Origin: Schistosoma haematobium
Lineage: Eukaryota; Platyhelminthes; Trematoda; Strigeidida; Schistosomatidae
Length of the DNA: 64,000 nucleotides
Reading direction: 5' to 3'
Assembly (NCBI RefSeq): GCF_000699445.3
Contig: NC_067195.1
Coordinates: 84,392,569 to 84,456,568 of the forward strand
Position numbers and translations under genes: made by a program. Under the pieces are notes generated by a model. The model saw nothing but the letters and a program-made list of their open reading frames with translations. It did no database searches and was not told the origin of the DNA. This document shows positions 12,201 to 22,789 of this stretch, piece after piece (within the stretch, counting starts at the first letter, position 1; each line of letters begins with the position of its first letter).

Positions 12201-14627
12201 TATAAACAATATCATCATACATAAGCACTCAAGAATACACATCTATACATGTAGTATGCACTAGGCAGTGTCTAGACATGCAGGATTTTCATTAACTTAA
12301 TATTAGATTATGTCTAAACATATTTTCAGTGGAAATTGTCTACGAAAATTTCAGATGACTAGGTCGATGTGTGTGTAATAATAAATGTATTGGATTGTTT
12401 TTCATATAAAACCACCCAGGTAGATGTTATCATCCATCACGCATAAAGTCATTAGAATTAAAAATTTGGAAGATCTAATCCACGTATGGGAAAAAATATA
12501 ATTAATCTGACGATATCAAATAATTTTAGACATCCAACCATTAATATCTCAGAAGAAATGATTACACTATTTATCAACACTATGGAAGTAACATAAAGAT
12601 CCAGAGAAAGGCGAGTTATCCAACAGAAAGTCGTTAAATAAACAAGGTCATTAGCAATAACATATACAGATATCCAAATTTATTTCATACATTCCAGTAA
12701 CTTTAACACCACGTAACAAATAGGTCCATTATAGAAGAGGAGTTAGAAAAAATCGTTTGGTTTATTATATAATCTCATAAAATTATTTAGATATATCTGA
12801 CAATTTAATGTGAATTTTCACAGGTTGAAATCATGAGTCAGTTGAAGCTAGACCACCATTGAAAACCTGGAAGCCCCGCGTGGTGCGGGATCGTGGATGA
12901 GCACTGCTGAGGAGTCCCATACCAGGACGAAACGGCCGTCCAGTGCTTCCAGGTTTTCAATGGTGGTCTAGCTTCAACTGACTCATGATTTCAACCTGTG
13001 AAATTTCTAAAACTCTCCACAAAACCCATTCTGTTAATGTGAATTGACTTATAAAGTATTTCTAATTAATTGAAAAGAATAATACAGTTGAACCTTTTCA
13101 AAAACAGTAAAATCCATCACTATCGGTAACAATCGAGCATTTATTTTATTCGGCTTACCCTTAATGACAAAATAAACTGAGAATTGACAAAATGCTTACT
13201 ACGTACAATATATCAAATTATGATTTCTCACCATTTACTTACTGAATATCGAAGGTCACTTATCATTTTTAACTACTATTCCAAAAATTCTCAAACTAAT
13301 TTATACAACTCATCATTTAGTGTCTAAATTTCACCAAGATTAAACATTATAAGAACACTTAAAAGATTAACATACCCTGTTATTCCAAGAGAAGGTAATA
13401 ATAACACTGTAATAAGTAAGAAGCAATAAGCATTTCGGTAGATAACACTTTCTAAACCTCCACGCGTCTTATGTCTCGTCCAGTATTCACTAATGATTAC
13501 TAGACGTGTTAGAAGTAATGAGACACCTGCTAAAATTGCTGCCGGGACCCATTTAAAAATAAATGGACGCTGAAAGAAATTGTTTAGATAGTTTAACATA
13601 GTATTAATTATTTAATAAACAATGAATAAGAAATATTTTCGATTGAATTATTTCCTTAAACAATTAAAACTACTAGTCATACAACTAACTTACAATGACG
13701 GAACTTTTTTCAACAAGCAGCACCATCTGAGCATTAACGTAGTACGAGTGAGCACAGTAATGGATGTCTATTTCAAACCAATTTAAAGATTTTCAAACGT
13801 ATAGGCTATTGATTCGTACTGTAACTGGACCTATAAATCCTAAATCACGAGGAGGGCATACCACAATCAAGTTACAAAATAAAATGACTAAAAATGAATG
13901 ATTTCAACCAAATAGTTTAATGGAAGAAATTCTCAACAAGCATAAATATAATGGATCTAAGACTCAATGAAGTCAAAAATACACATATCACTGACACATT
14001 TTAGTTGATGATATTTTATGATGAACATTATTATCAGATTTTGTTGACCTATCATAAAACGTTTTATAGAAAATTTTAGTAATCCACACAATTTCCAGTT
14101 TACTCCTAATAAAACTGGCACTTCAAATGAATATGCAGTGCTTCGAACGTGCCGATTGATTACTTTTCAACTAGAAAAGTCTTGAAACTATTTTCGAAGT
14201 TTGATATGTAAAATCTTTTTGCAATCAGTAGAAAGTCATTGTAGTCTAGATACTTACTGATTTGTAAAAAATGCTGTGATGTCGTGAAGATTTCATCCTT
14301 CTGTTATCTAAAGTAAATGGTACACAAATCTTGTATTTCGGTTTCTCAGCACAAGTGTTTGCTTTGACACATTTTTTCACAGAAACCCTAAACACATCGA
14401 TCACATATCTGAGATACTGATGTTAGTTAAAACAAACGAACATCAGTAAAAAGACACATGTACAAGGAATTTGGTAGTTAATGCAGAAGTTAGAACGTGA
14501 TAAATTGCCAATCCAAACACAAGGTTAACTAATAAAAACGTTTGGCTATGACAAATTCAGACAGACGATTTCACTTGGATAATTAGAAATGAATGCAAAT
14601 ACGTAAATAGGAATAAATATAATTAAA

Positions 14628-14676
<49 letters not shown>

Positions 14677-17600
14677 GTACGTACCGAAATTCTACCCAAC
14701 CAGTCGAATAATCCAGTAAGATTTACAATAGTAAGTATATAAACAGGTGATGTTAAGACGAATGCCAACAAAACAACAGCTACACGAATCCAAACTACAC
14801 GTAACCACCATTCACATCCATGATATGTTGTGGAAGTTATATTCAGCCTGTGGATAGTTACATAAGGGATTTTTAAAAATGCTATATATTGTATACACTT
14901 TGCAAAGGTACTGACCAAGTGTTTTAAAAATTTCATAGAATATAAATGAGTGTAAAATTTATTTGAAATAATGAAATATCACTGGTAAGTATTAAGCTTG
15001 TATTAATCGGTATAATAGCTGTCAGATAATCTCATCCTAGGACACCTCGACTATATGTGTTCATGCTTCAAATTGACACCGAGCAACAGGATTTACAAAC
15101 CAAATAATAAATATGTTCTCATCTGAAATAATGAATCGCTTTACAATGATCAATATCAATGGCTTCAAACAAAGCTTGAAACTCTAATGTGAATGAATTT
15201 TGTGGTATTAACTAAATGCTTTACATTGCAAGTATTACAGTGTATTACAGTAAAATGAATATTTCTTATTAGGAGTTAGATAAGCTATGATATACCCTCA
15301 TCATCAATGAAATAATTGAGAAACAACCTGTGCCTATAGTAATGTGAATGATTAGTGTTAAATATTAAATATTTTTCAAAATTAAGATGTACTCTTGAGT
15401 AAAAACAGGAGCAAAATATCTGACCGTGAGTAGATTAACTAGTAGCTCCTATTACACTGATTATCATTTAGATTAATATCATCAATAAATATCTAACCAG
15501 TTATACTGTCAACGTAATTTATGTTGATCAAAAGAATAACAGGTAAGAAGTCAACTTTAAAAAATGTTAAACCAAATCATCTTGAATAATATATTTCTGA
15601 AAAAAAAACTTGGTTTGGACTAGCTTCCACAGACCTCTCTATCTTTCTATATAATACGTAAATATCGTAAGAGAAATAAAATAAAATTTAATTCATACCA
15701 CAACAAATCTGATGATGGGGGAGCTAAACAAGCATGATTGAATAGATGAGATCGATTTGGTTTCTTGATATAGTATAAATTACGCCAAGGACGATGCTGT
15801 TTACAATAGTTTTGTATATGTATAGTATTGTTGATTGGAAATATTTGAAGCGGACAAGTTGTGTATGAAGACAGAAATCTAGAGGAATGAGAAATAAAAA
15901 AACAAATAAGAAGTTAGAGAACAAGATTAAAAAAAAACATATTATCCTAAATATGATGCACTAACTTGCCATTTAAAGTAATTGACTATATTCACAACCT
16001 TTCATAAATCATTAAATTATTTAATTACATTTCCCTAGCTCTGAAACACTACTTGTAAGAGATCCGATTACAAGATTACAGTGAAACTATACACTTGAAT
16101 ATCAAGAGAGAATTATATCTTGTCAGTTTGGAAATCATTGTCTTCAAACGATTGATCAATTATTTATAGTCGGTTTTGCATAATCCCAGGAGTTCAAAAC
16201 TGACCAACCAAGTTATGCACTTATATATTAATACAAAAGTATCATGATTTCGAATATTATTGTACATAAAAATAGATAGATTGAGCAATAAGGTATTTGT
16301 AATTGTGACGCTTTACACCAAGAACAAACAGAATGGATCAATAAAAACATCAAAATATTCAAAATCATGAATGAATGTAGATCAACTAGCCATGAAGTTA
16401 TAAAATATTTAGGACTTGGAGAATGACAGAAGGTTAATCAGTCTAAAGAAAGCCTACAGAATTTCGTTTATAATATTCAGAGGCTTCAAATGCTGATTGT
16501 AAACACTTTGCAGAACTTAGGAAATAAGCTTACACTCTTTAGGATACTCACTGTCATCGACTTTTGACAGTTATGTTTATTCTGATCGCGTCCAGGTTTT
16601 TTTCAACCTACTTATCATCTTGGTTAGCATTACCCATAAGCTAGCACCTAACAATAATAACGCTGACTAATTAATAAATCCATAATTCACGAGAATGACT
16701 GAATGATTTAATTCATTTTGAATGGATAAGAAAATAAAGTATTTTGATTTGGTTATTTATTCTCTGAAGAAGTGGTTTACACTGAGTCACGAAACGCCAG
16801 AAAATCTAATTTTTCCAATCATTACAAATATATTATTTATTTATAAAAATCTAGCCAATGCTCAATTTATTCGAAATTACCAAGTCAACCCTTGGTAACG
16901 ATACCTACACATAGAAGTTCGTTTATGGAACTATATAATGCACTTTTTATAGGGATAGACAATTCTATCAAAATGTAGGATGATTGTAAATCAGTCTTTT
17001 CGCTAAACACGCAATCAAAAACGGTTGTAAGCACCACTACCACGGTTTGACTTGATAATTTCAAATACATTGGACATTGAGTAAAATGTTTGTATTAATG
17101 GGATGATAATATAATTTTAATATTTTAACGAGGTGAAAATTGTGTTTCTGATATTTCGTGATTCAATATGTAAGTCGTTTCTCCAGAGAATAAATAAAAA
17201 GATCAAATGTGTTTATTTGGAAAAATCGTTCAAGTTTAGTGGACACTTAAACATCCGTTTCTATTGAACACAATAGAGCTTAGGAATTTATGGAAAGCTT
17301 CAATCATTAGTATTTTTTATAGTTGGAAAAACGTTTTTGAGTAATTTTTATATTATTATTAATGGTTTCTATTGTGCAAATCTAACACCATCAACATATA
17401 TACAAATTAGCTCCACCATTTTACATTGTTTTCCACACCAACTGAGATATGCACAAATACACACAAAGACTGTCTTGCCTTTAACTTGAGTAACATGATG
17501 TAAGCCTGATCAAACTTGTTTTGATTTGCTTTATTTATTTATCGTCTGAAGAAACAACCAAAAATAAGCCAAGAGACGTCACAAAGTCCATCTTCAACTC

Positions 17601-20600
17601 GCTAGTATATTTTAAATATTATACTAAATTATTATAAAAGCATTTTAGTGTATTATGCTTACAAGTTACGTTATTAATTTGTAAACAAAAGGTGACAAAT
17701 AGGTTAGAGATGTCTATATAGGATATTTGAAAAGTAGAGTATAAACATTTTTAGAAAATCTTAAAGATTAGTTTTATCTAGAAGTTAAAAAAGTATGGTT
17801 ATTAAAGCATGACGGATAAATGTACATATTTCATATAATAACATTACACTTTCTAGACTACCTGAACCTTTTATTTCATTAAAATCATGCACTAATCAAC
17901 GTTAAACTACCATTTAAATCCTGGAAGCACTGGACGACAGTTTCGTCACAGTATTCGACATCTTAGAAGTGCCCATTCAAGATCCCATATGCGGGACACG
18001 AAACTCAGGACCACTGATCTCCCGAGAGAACGCTTAACCTCTAGACCACTGAGTTTGCATCCAACGGTGTTAATGTCCACGTTCAATCAATCCACGATAT
18101 TGCGCAACCAGCTTCCACACTCCATAGTGAAAATTATCATACCCTCACTAGTGACTAGCTTCGAGGTAATTCTCAGAGTTTCAGAAGCCGTGACCAGTGC
18201 AGCTAATCCGTTTCCGGTGTGAGGCGGTCGCCCACCGGTGATGGTCGCGGAATGGTCGAAGTTAGACATTACCAATGTTGGGTCTCGGCCTAGTGGTCAA
18301 GAGATTAAGCGTTCGCGAACGAAACTGAAGATCCCAGAGGCGAAAACTCCGCGCTCGAAATTCTGTAAGACAACTTCAACCTACCCGCAGTTACCACGCA
18401 AGGAAAAGTACAACAACGAATCGATCCACGTTCCAGAAGGTGATCACTTTAACAACGACGACAAATGATTAAGATGCGGGTGGACTTCAAGAACGTATGC
18501 TATTAAAAGGAGTGTTAGGGATGCGAGATCCTCGGAGATCATTTGATATATGTCTTATTTTTGTAATTTTAATTTGGGAATTTGAATTTCTCTTTTTCGC
18601 GCCAAAGGCATCCACTTTTATCTTCAGATCGTATTTCCCGTTTGGAAGTACCTTAAATGTCTTTGCTTCGTTGCCTCTTTTAATAAGCTATTTTGTGACG
18701 TTTCCGAAGGATTTTTTATGATGCATATATATGCTTAAGTTGTTTGCTTGATTTGTTCGTGTTTCTGACTGCTCATGTAATATATCAACTCATGATCTGA
18801 GTCTGGTCTTATCCCTCTAGTTAGCAGGGCTAGGGTGCATCGGAATAGTTTAACTGTCTGGTCGTGTTGCTGAACCTTCGTTCCCTTCGCTGATTTAAGA
18901 TGATCTCGTAATCTCTACAAACATAGCAGACATGGAATTATTCGATTTCTTCAGGAGTTATCACTTGTCTACAACGTATCATTTATCAATCAGTAGTCTT
19001 TTATTTTATTTTAACAACTAAAAATTCATTCATAAAATTATTATGGTCAAAAATGTATAGCAGCTTGAATGGACGAGCTTTTATTTTAAAGATAAGGATA
19101 AAATCAAATAAGAAAATCGCCTACTCATCACATAAACTAAAGATTATAGAAACATTGACAAAATGGGTTTACCGACCTTAGAACTTGTCCTGAATTTTCT
19201 AGACCGATAAAAACAATTCCTGTATGCGGTATATCGAGTAAATCAGTAAGATTCTTTCCTGGATTTTCTTTCATCAAAAGTTCAATGTTCGATAGGCCAC
19301 TGATTGCATAAATAGTGTTGATTTGTGTTGCAAGCACATCTAATTGTTCATTATACACTACAATTGCATTGGCGTCTGATTTACTCTTAGCAAGTGTTCG
19401 ACAAATAGTACCGAAATTATGATAGGTTGGTTGCTCGCCAGTTATTTCTAATTGTTCAACTGAAGCGCGTAGATAAATCTCTGTTTCAGCTCTACAACCA
19501 AACAGTTTTACTAATGTAATGAAAACATATACATGCATATAATACTTGAATGTATTTAATAAGTCATTTGAGTGGTGAAAGGAATCATACATGCTTTACA
19601 TATTGATGCAACTTTGCTTCATATACGACATAAAGTACAACTCAAAAAGCGAACCGCCCTCTGAATATCTTAGCTATGTTTAACAGAATTTATAACTGAC
19701 TATTTGTATATTTGACCATTTAAATTTCGTAGATGTTTTTAACAAGTATATATGTGATCAGATTGTTCGAAATGTATTACATAGTTCTGATAATCTCCGT
19801 CTTATTATACAATCCAAATTTATCAAAATGACTGATTACTTTAGAATTCATCCTAATATTACTTCGACTACCATCTCTCTTAAGAGGTTATATCATTCAC
19901 AAAAAGTTGCATTTTTAAACGTACTGGATAATACCCATTTAGTAAAAAATGTATAACATTAAAATATCTAGACTAACCGATTAAGTGTTGATAACAGAAA
20001 GAATTATATGATGTACAATGCGATTAAGAAATAAACTTTCCTCTATTTACTATGTTTAATGAACTCACTTTGCTTGCTCAAGTTCTGTCAAATTTCGAAC
20101 TAAATAAACTGGTTCAATCCATTTTACCTTCAATTCTGGATGATTAATTCTACAATAAATGAGTTTTATACGAAAGTACCATTTCAATTACAAGGATAAT
20201 AATTCTTTTTTCAAAACTTCTATTTACCGATGAGTATTGATTAACTGGAACTAGAATAAGGCTAATAATTTCTATTTACATTCTGAAGAAAGATGCTTTC
20301 TGAAGGCGTTCTCCTTATGATTTAACATCAGCTAGGAAACTGTCCTGTCAATCAGTTGTAAATAACGTAAAATTTAGCATACATGCATGTTAGTTTAGGT
20401 GGCTACTCCATATCAGCACAATTAAATGAAATTATTAAGGCAAATGTCAGAGTAGTGGAAGTAGTAACAATATCAATGGTAGAGAATGTTATAACTTATG
20501 GCCTTGTGCCCCATTAATGTATAACTTAATGATACTGCCAATTAAAGAACAGTGAATTATCGACCGGATCAATGACGCATGAAACCCGTACGAGCAGTCT

Positions 20601-20837
20601 AGATTCCTTATTGGTCCTGCTTTCTGTCTAGCCCCGCCTGTTAAGTCTAGAACACCAATCTCAGACTCTGCGATATGAATCGTTATATTCCAAACATACT
20701 CTGTTTATATACCAATCAAGCAGACCACATCGTACCATAAAATAGAAAATAAAATTTGTAAAAGAGTTAATCAAAAGTAACTGTGAATGTGGGAGATAGT
20801 AATTGATAGACTGGGCATAACTCAATAGTGGTAAATC

Positions 20838-20885
<48 letters not shown>

Positions 20886-21926
20886 GAGGAACACGAATGT
20901 GAATAGTTTAGTTACTTAACAATTATACAATAAAAATACATGTGTATAATATTTGTCCAGAAATAGTTCCCAACAGTTACCAATCATTATTTTCACCGGG
21001 ATATAACAGAAAACCACTAAAATAGAGTAATGAACAGCTGTAAAATTGTAGTTCAGGAGTTTAGACCAATGAACAACGATTCTGTACATGAGCGAGATGA
21101 GGATTGCCAGACTTTTAATTCTAATGGTAATCCATAGGGTGCATGAGTCAATAACGTCAAGAATGAGACGGTACCAAACTATCGTTGTTGGTTGAGGACA
21201 TCGATCAATTATAAAGACCAAGTATGTATGCCGAAATTACTAACTGCGAGTGTCAACTTTTTATTAATTAAAATTTCGAAATGTACAGTGTTAATAAAAA
21301 GTGCATAAACCTGTGCGCGCAAAAGAAATACTTCATCTACCGTCTAAGTTCAGAACCTGATTAAATAGTGACAAACATACTAATTAGTAACATATCTGTT
21401 AATCTAAACTTTGTGCAATAAGGAGTAACGGTAACTGAAAGCATCTTCAATATGATTTTAGAAAGAATAAGGAAATAATCATAAAAATTATAGTGTGAAT
21501 GACAATGTTAAAAAAAAGAACTAAAAACACCTTATCATGTGAACTTCATAATATAAAATGCAGATCAGGAACTTGATTTTAAGCGTGACCAAATTACCTT
21601 AGCTTTATTACTTCATCACACTGGTTATTCGTTAAAATTAGTGAACACAAATGATGTGAAATAGATAATTTCACCACATAAGATGTAATAGCTATTGCTC
21701 ATGCAAAAGAATCATGCGAACAGTACAGAATCTATTCAATTACGATTCTTCGTTAGTTACAAGTTGTTTAGACTTTGGGTGTATATTCTTCTCAATGAAC
21801 CACAGTAGTGTGATTACATTGTTGTATAGTGAAAAGTTTGTATATGCGTAACAGTGGTGGTAGTAAGTAGTAGCCCATTGTCATGGAAGATTTGCTGAAG
21901 TTTTAGTCAACCGTTAAAGACATGAA

Positions 21927-22016
<90 letters not shown>

Positions 22017-22789
22017 CAGAACACTATGATTATTATCTAAACGATGATAGCTATCGTAGAATGCTTTGGTCATTACGATTATCAGTATTATTACCATTAG
22101 TAGTAGTATTATTAACATCATCATTATACACAGAAATAACATGAATAAAACAGATTATAATACAGTTAAATAAACCAATTAATCATGTATTGATCTAAAC
22201 TAGTCACGACAAAATATTTAGAAAAAGCACACATATAAGCGTACATTTAAAGTAATTAAAGAAAGAATAAAGTATCTGATACGACATTCATTTCCACACC
22301 ATGAGAAGCATATAATGCTGTATACCATTTTTAAGACCTTGAACAATGTTAAATCCAATGTAACGGATAATATTATTTCTTTTTTAAGTAGTTATATGCG
22401 ATAAGAAATTAAATGTTGCAAGAATAATTTTGCAGAATAAAGCCGACTATATATGGTAATGGTTATTCTTGAAGATACTAAACTTATTTACAAGAAACAA
22501 TGCTTGAATATTTCATGCCATAAACTTTGGGCTATCGTCTTTTAAATTAACCAATAGTGTTTATATTAGTAGTGCACATCAAGTAATCGAAAACATTTAA
22601 AACTATACATATTCTTCGCAGTAGAATGAAACTCAAAAACGAAAACAGTATAAAAACTTACTTGAAGAATTCTGTTATTCTTTTTACAAATGATTTGACT
22701 GTAGTGCTAGTTGGGACACCTGTTAGCATGAGTACATTTGGTATCTGATACAAAAAGGAAATTATATAAGAATGATACTTAATAGCGAT
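7239..22789 (-). CDS. TMEM63/OSCA-family (CSC1-like) channel, nine chained exons
   Basis: Nine minus-strand exons join in frame: 22789-22662, 20149-20069, 19491-19177, 15878-15699, 14847-14685, 13569-13376, 12078-11829, 9668-9526 and 7536-7239. All introns are GT-AG and all splice phases agree, giving 584 codons without a stop. The product follows the TMEM63 order: a post-helix linker with LMLTGVP; the cytosolic domain; [11 protein letters not shown] (family: MAFVTF); APPSSDLLW; the membrane domain with [18 protein letters not shown] and [34 protein letters not shown]; and a last hydrophobic helix. Vertebrate TMEM63A-C and plant OSCA proteins are osmo- or mechanosensitive cation channels in membranes; that function is inferred by homology. 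The N-terminal helices are not in this chain (see 28767-29073), and the C-terminus beyond 7239 is open. The gene spans many TE-filled introns. Confidence 0.88.
7537..8640. other. TMEM63 intron, mostly unassigned
   Basis: AT-rich intron sequence. The only recognised item is a short LINE-tail match near 8080-8112 (ACGTACGAAGTTCTACGTTG followed by a few TGAC units). Confidence 0.4.
8690..9340 (+). mobile_element. RTE-like LINE 3' end with (TAC)n tail, in TMEM63 intron
   Basis: Broken frames read as the C-terminal region of a LINE reverse transcriptase: [10 protein letters not shown], then [20 protein letters not shown], comparable to GWKKRRGG and TQWLETLSDMAQNRSQWRS in the intact LINE at 49-50 kb. 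The coding remnant runs into a (TAC)n microsatellite (about 9199-9260) and a 3' UTR segment GAGCTAATGTGGTAATACAT. Many stops and frameshifts show it is dead. Confidence 0.65.
9199..9260 (+). repeat. (TAC)n microsatellite
   Basis: About 20 trinucleotide units of ACT/TAC directly after the LINE coding remnant. Confidence 0.95.
9526..9668 (-). CDS. TMEM63 exon: [11 protein letters not shown] helix
   Basis: Acceptor ACACGAATTAG behind a nearly pure CT-repeat pyrimidine tract; donor GATAA|GTTTAT, phase 0 to phase 2. It reads FAFGENYAF, then [20 protein letters not shown] and ends FLID, matching vertebrate FQFGAAYAW and TYSITCPIIVPFGLMYMLLK. The frame is easily missed because a different frame of this stretch is open for longer. 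Confidence 0.9.
9672..9708 (-). promoter_or_regulatory. CT-repeat polypyrimidine tract of a TMEM63 acceptor
   Basis: On the minus strand this is TCTCTCTCTCTTTCTCCCTC just before the acceptor of exon 9668-9526. It is an ideal pyrimidine tract and at the same time a length-unstable microsatellite. Confidence 0.75.
10042..10575 (+). mobile_element. SR2-type (RTE) LINE 3' fragment
   Basis: Frames broken by stops read [17 protein letters not shown], then a C-terminal part with [13 protein letters not shown] and [19 protein letters not shown]. These are typical of the end of schistosome SR2/RTE reverse transcriptases. The fragment lies in a TMEM63 intron on the strand opposite to the gene and has several frameshifts. 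Confidence 0.7.
10576..11098. other. TMEM63 intron, a LINE-tail remnant only
   Basis: A minus-strand match to the LINE tail (GGTTCTACGTTG followed by decayed TAAC/TGAC units) lies at about 11040-11085. Nothing else was recognised. Confidence 0.4.
11120..11400 (+). repeat. Dispersed repeat E, copy 1
   Basis: Shares the ordered blocks CAGAGAAGTAGAAGTAGT, then GACAAAGAGTGAATATA and TGAACCATGTCAA with copies at 38,770 and 46,096 and a short piece at about 20,450. Non-coding in all copies. The family is unassigned; possibly a LINE untranslated region. Confidence 0.55.
11829..12078 (-). CDS. TMEM63 exon: [14 protein letters not shown] helix
   Basis: Acceptor TTTTGTTTTCCAG at 12079-12082; a second AG 8 nt later would break the frame, so the first is used. 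Donor TCTGAA|GTAATT. The exon reads [20 protein letters not shown] and ends AERKVFSE, matching vertebrate FECVFLPDxGAFFVNYVI and AERR. Confidence 0.92.
12816..13003 (+). repeat. Foldback (palindromic) hammerhead element
   Basis: Two perfect 59-bp inverted arms, 12,816-12,874 and 12,945-13,003, enclose a 70-nt loop. The right arm is the normal tail of the hammerhead SINE (CTTCCAGGTTTTCAATGG, GGTCTAGC...), as in the copies at 4.4, 18.0, 25.1 and 31.0 kb. The left arm is the same tail inverted, in place of the tRNA-derived head those SINEs carry. The loop holds a small CCCGC/GCGGG hairpin and the ribozyme. It sits in a TMEM63 intron. Perfect arms suggest recent formation or conversion between arms. 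Confidence 0.85.
12901..12946 (+). ncRNA. Hammerhead ribozyme, apparently intact core
   Basis: All core parts are visible: stem I GCACTG/CAGTGC (12,901-12,906 with 12,941-12,946); CUGANGA core strand at 12,907-12,913 with G at the variable position 7; stem II GUCC/GGAC (12,914-12,917 with 12,925-12,928); GAA at 12,929-12,931; stem III ACGG/CCGU with no loop; predicted cleavage after the C of GUC at 12,940. Because stem III is a self-complementary ACGGCCGT, activity would be easiest as a dimer, as known for Sm-alpha-type hammerheads. Activity itself is inference. Confidence 0.78.
13376..13569 (-). CDS. TMEM63 exon: pore-region helices, EYWTR and LPSLG motifs
   Basis: Acceptor ATTTCTTTCAG, donor ACAGG|GTATGT, phase 0 to phase 2. 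It carries [28 protein letters not shown] and LLLPSLGIT. Vertebrate counterparts are the xxHWTRSxENR and [11 protein letters not shown] segments, so this is one of the most diagnostic exons. These helices form part of the ion-conducting pathway in solved OSCA/TMEM63 structures (established for the family, inferred here). Confidence 0.93.
14631..14673. repeat. (TA)n microsatellite
   Basis: About 21 TA units, starting about 11 nt inside a TMEM63 intron from the 5' splice site at 14,684. Confidence 0.95.
14685..14847 (-). CDS. TMEM63 exon: first helix of the main membrane domain
   Basis: Acceptor TATCCACAG, donor TTTCG|GTACGT. The exon encodes [20 protein letters not shown] and a long hydrophobic stretch ending [10 protein letters not shown]. 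The WWLR motif is the hallmark entry into the RSN1/OSCA 7TM domain. A (TA)n tract starts only about 11 nt past the donor. Confidence 0.9.
15699..15878 (-). CDS. TMEM63 exon: end of cytosolic domain, APPSSDLLW motif
   Basis: Strong acceptor (TTTCTCATTCCTCTAG) and donor TTGTG|GTATGA, phase 2 in and out. The 60-residue segment ends with [10 protein letters not shown], matching the family APxPxxIxW motif that precedes the membrane domain. The middle is poorly conserved. Confidence 0.83.
16741..16895 (-). repeat. Dispersed repeat D, inverted partner 1
   Basis: On the minus strand it shares TTTCGTGACTCAGTGTAAA, CTTCTTCAGAGAATAA and the lead-in TTGACTTGGTAATTTCGAA with copies at 17,039 and 24,790. 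Non-coding; class unknown. Confidence 0.65.
17039..17205 (+). repeat. Dispersed repeat D, inverted partner 2
   Basis: Plus-strand copy with GTTTGACTTGATAATTTC, TTTCGTGATTCA and CTCCAGAGAATAAATAA, facing the copy at 16,741-16,895 about 140 bp away. Confidence 0.65.
17905..18118 (-). repeat. Hammerhead SINE (copy 3), core mutated
   Basis: Minus-strand order is that of an Sm-alpha-type SINE: an A-box-like GTGGTCTAGAGGTTAAGC (18,031-18,048), a B-box-like region around 17,994-18,013, then a hammerhead with stem I GCACTT/CAGTGC, shortened stem II GUC/GAC and GAAAC, then the family tail. The catalytic strand reads CTAAGAT instead of CTGANGA, so self-cleavage should be lost. Lies in a TMEM63 intron. 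Confidence 0.75.
18275..18330 (+). repeat. Possible tRNA-like SINE head
   Basis: GGCCTAGTGGTCAAGAGATT resembles a pol III A box of the SINE type. No B box or tail could be defined, so the call is weak. Confidence 0.3.
18513..18905 (+). repeat. Solo LTR-like repeat, family C copy 1
   Basis: Begins TGTTAGGGATGC and shares order and spacing with the minus-strand copy at 37,434-37,820, ending near CTTCGTTCCCTTCGCTGATT. Length (about 390 bp), TG start and lack of coding match a solo LTR. No target duplication was seen. Confidence 0.6.
19177..19491 (-). CDS. TMEM63 exon: cytosolic domain core
   Basis: 105-codon exon from TTGTAG|A to CTAAG|GTCGGT. It begins [20 protein letters not shown], contains a helix-rich stretch and ends with [16 protein letters not shown], the counterpart of the family's G-(M/I)-(A/V)-F-V-T-F strand. 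The cysteine-rich loop of vertebrate TMEM63 (PCGHLCCC) is absent, with a single Cys in the equivalent place. A second possible donor 4 nt further (TCG|GTAAAC) would break the phase with the next exon, so the GTCGGT donor is chosen. Confidence 0.85.
20069..20149 (-). CDS. TMEM63 exon: cytosolic domain
   Basis: Short exon between TTGTAG and AA|GTGAGT, phase 2 at both ends. It reads [20 protein letters not shown] and continues to TELEQA. This aligns with the vertebrate segment in which a conserved tyrosine/valine strand is followed by a charged helix (VARLMFLDAERKKAE). Confidence 0.8.
20150..20550. other. TMEM63 intron, unassigned
   Basis: AT-rich intron with a short repeat E fragment around 20,450-20,490 only. 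Confidence 0.4.
20556..20755 (-). repeat. LTR-like repeat, family B copy 2 (truncated)
   Basis: Minus-strand match to 2,450-2,640 (ATTTTATGGTACGATGTGGT, the TATATAAAC box, GAGATTGGTGTTCTAGACTT). The 5' third of the LTR is missing. Confidence 0.65.
20840..20882. repeat. (TAA)n microsatellite
   Basis: About 14 AAT/TAA units. Confidence 0.93.
20900..21925. other. TMEM63 intron, nothing recognised
   Basis: No coding or repeat assignment could be supported. Confidence 0.4.
21929..22013. repeat. (TA)n microsatellite
   Basis: More than 40 TA units inside a TMEM63 intron. Confidence 0.95.
22662..22789 (-). CDS. TMEM63 exon: linker after helix 2 and start of cytosolic domain
   Basis: The acceptor TTTTTCACACAG precedes an open phase-0 exon that reads IAIKYHS, later [12 protein letters not shown], then TEFF. 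The donor is AA|GTAAGT (phase 2). LMLTGVP corresponds to the TMEM63 segment RTLFINGI, the first strand of the cytosolic domain. An alternative acceptor (TGTATCAG) would start the exon at 22744, also in phase 0. The longer form places a histidine at the spacing seen in vertebrate RRHTSKM, so I prefer it weakly. Confidence 0.75.

Noticed and set aside
14583..14936. Reading the TMEM63 exon at 14.7 kb as one long frame including a YIYIYI tail
   Set aside because: The YI run is a translated (TA)n intron repeat; splice sites at 14,847 and 14,685 give phases matching the neighbours.
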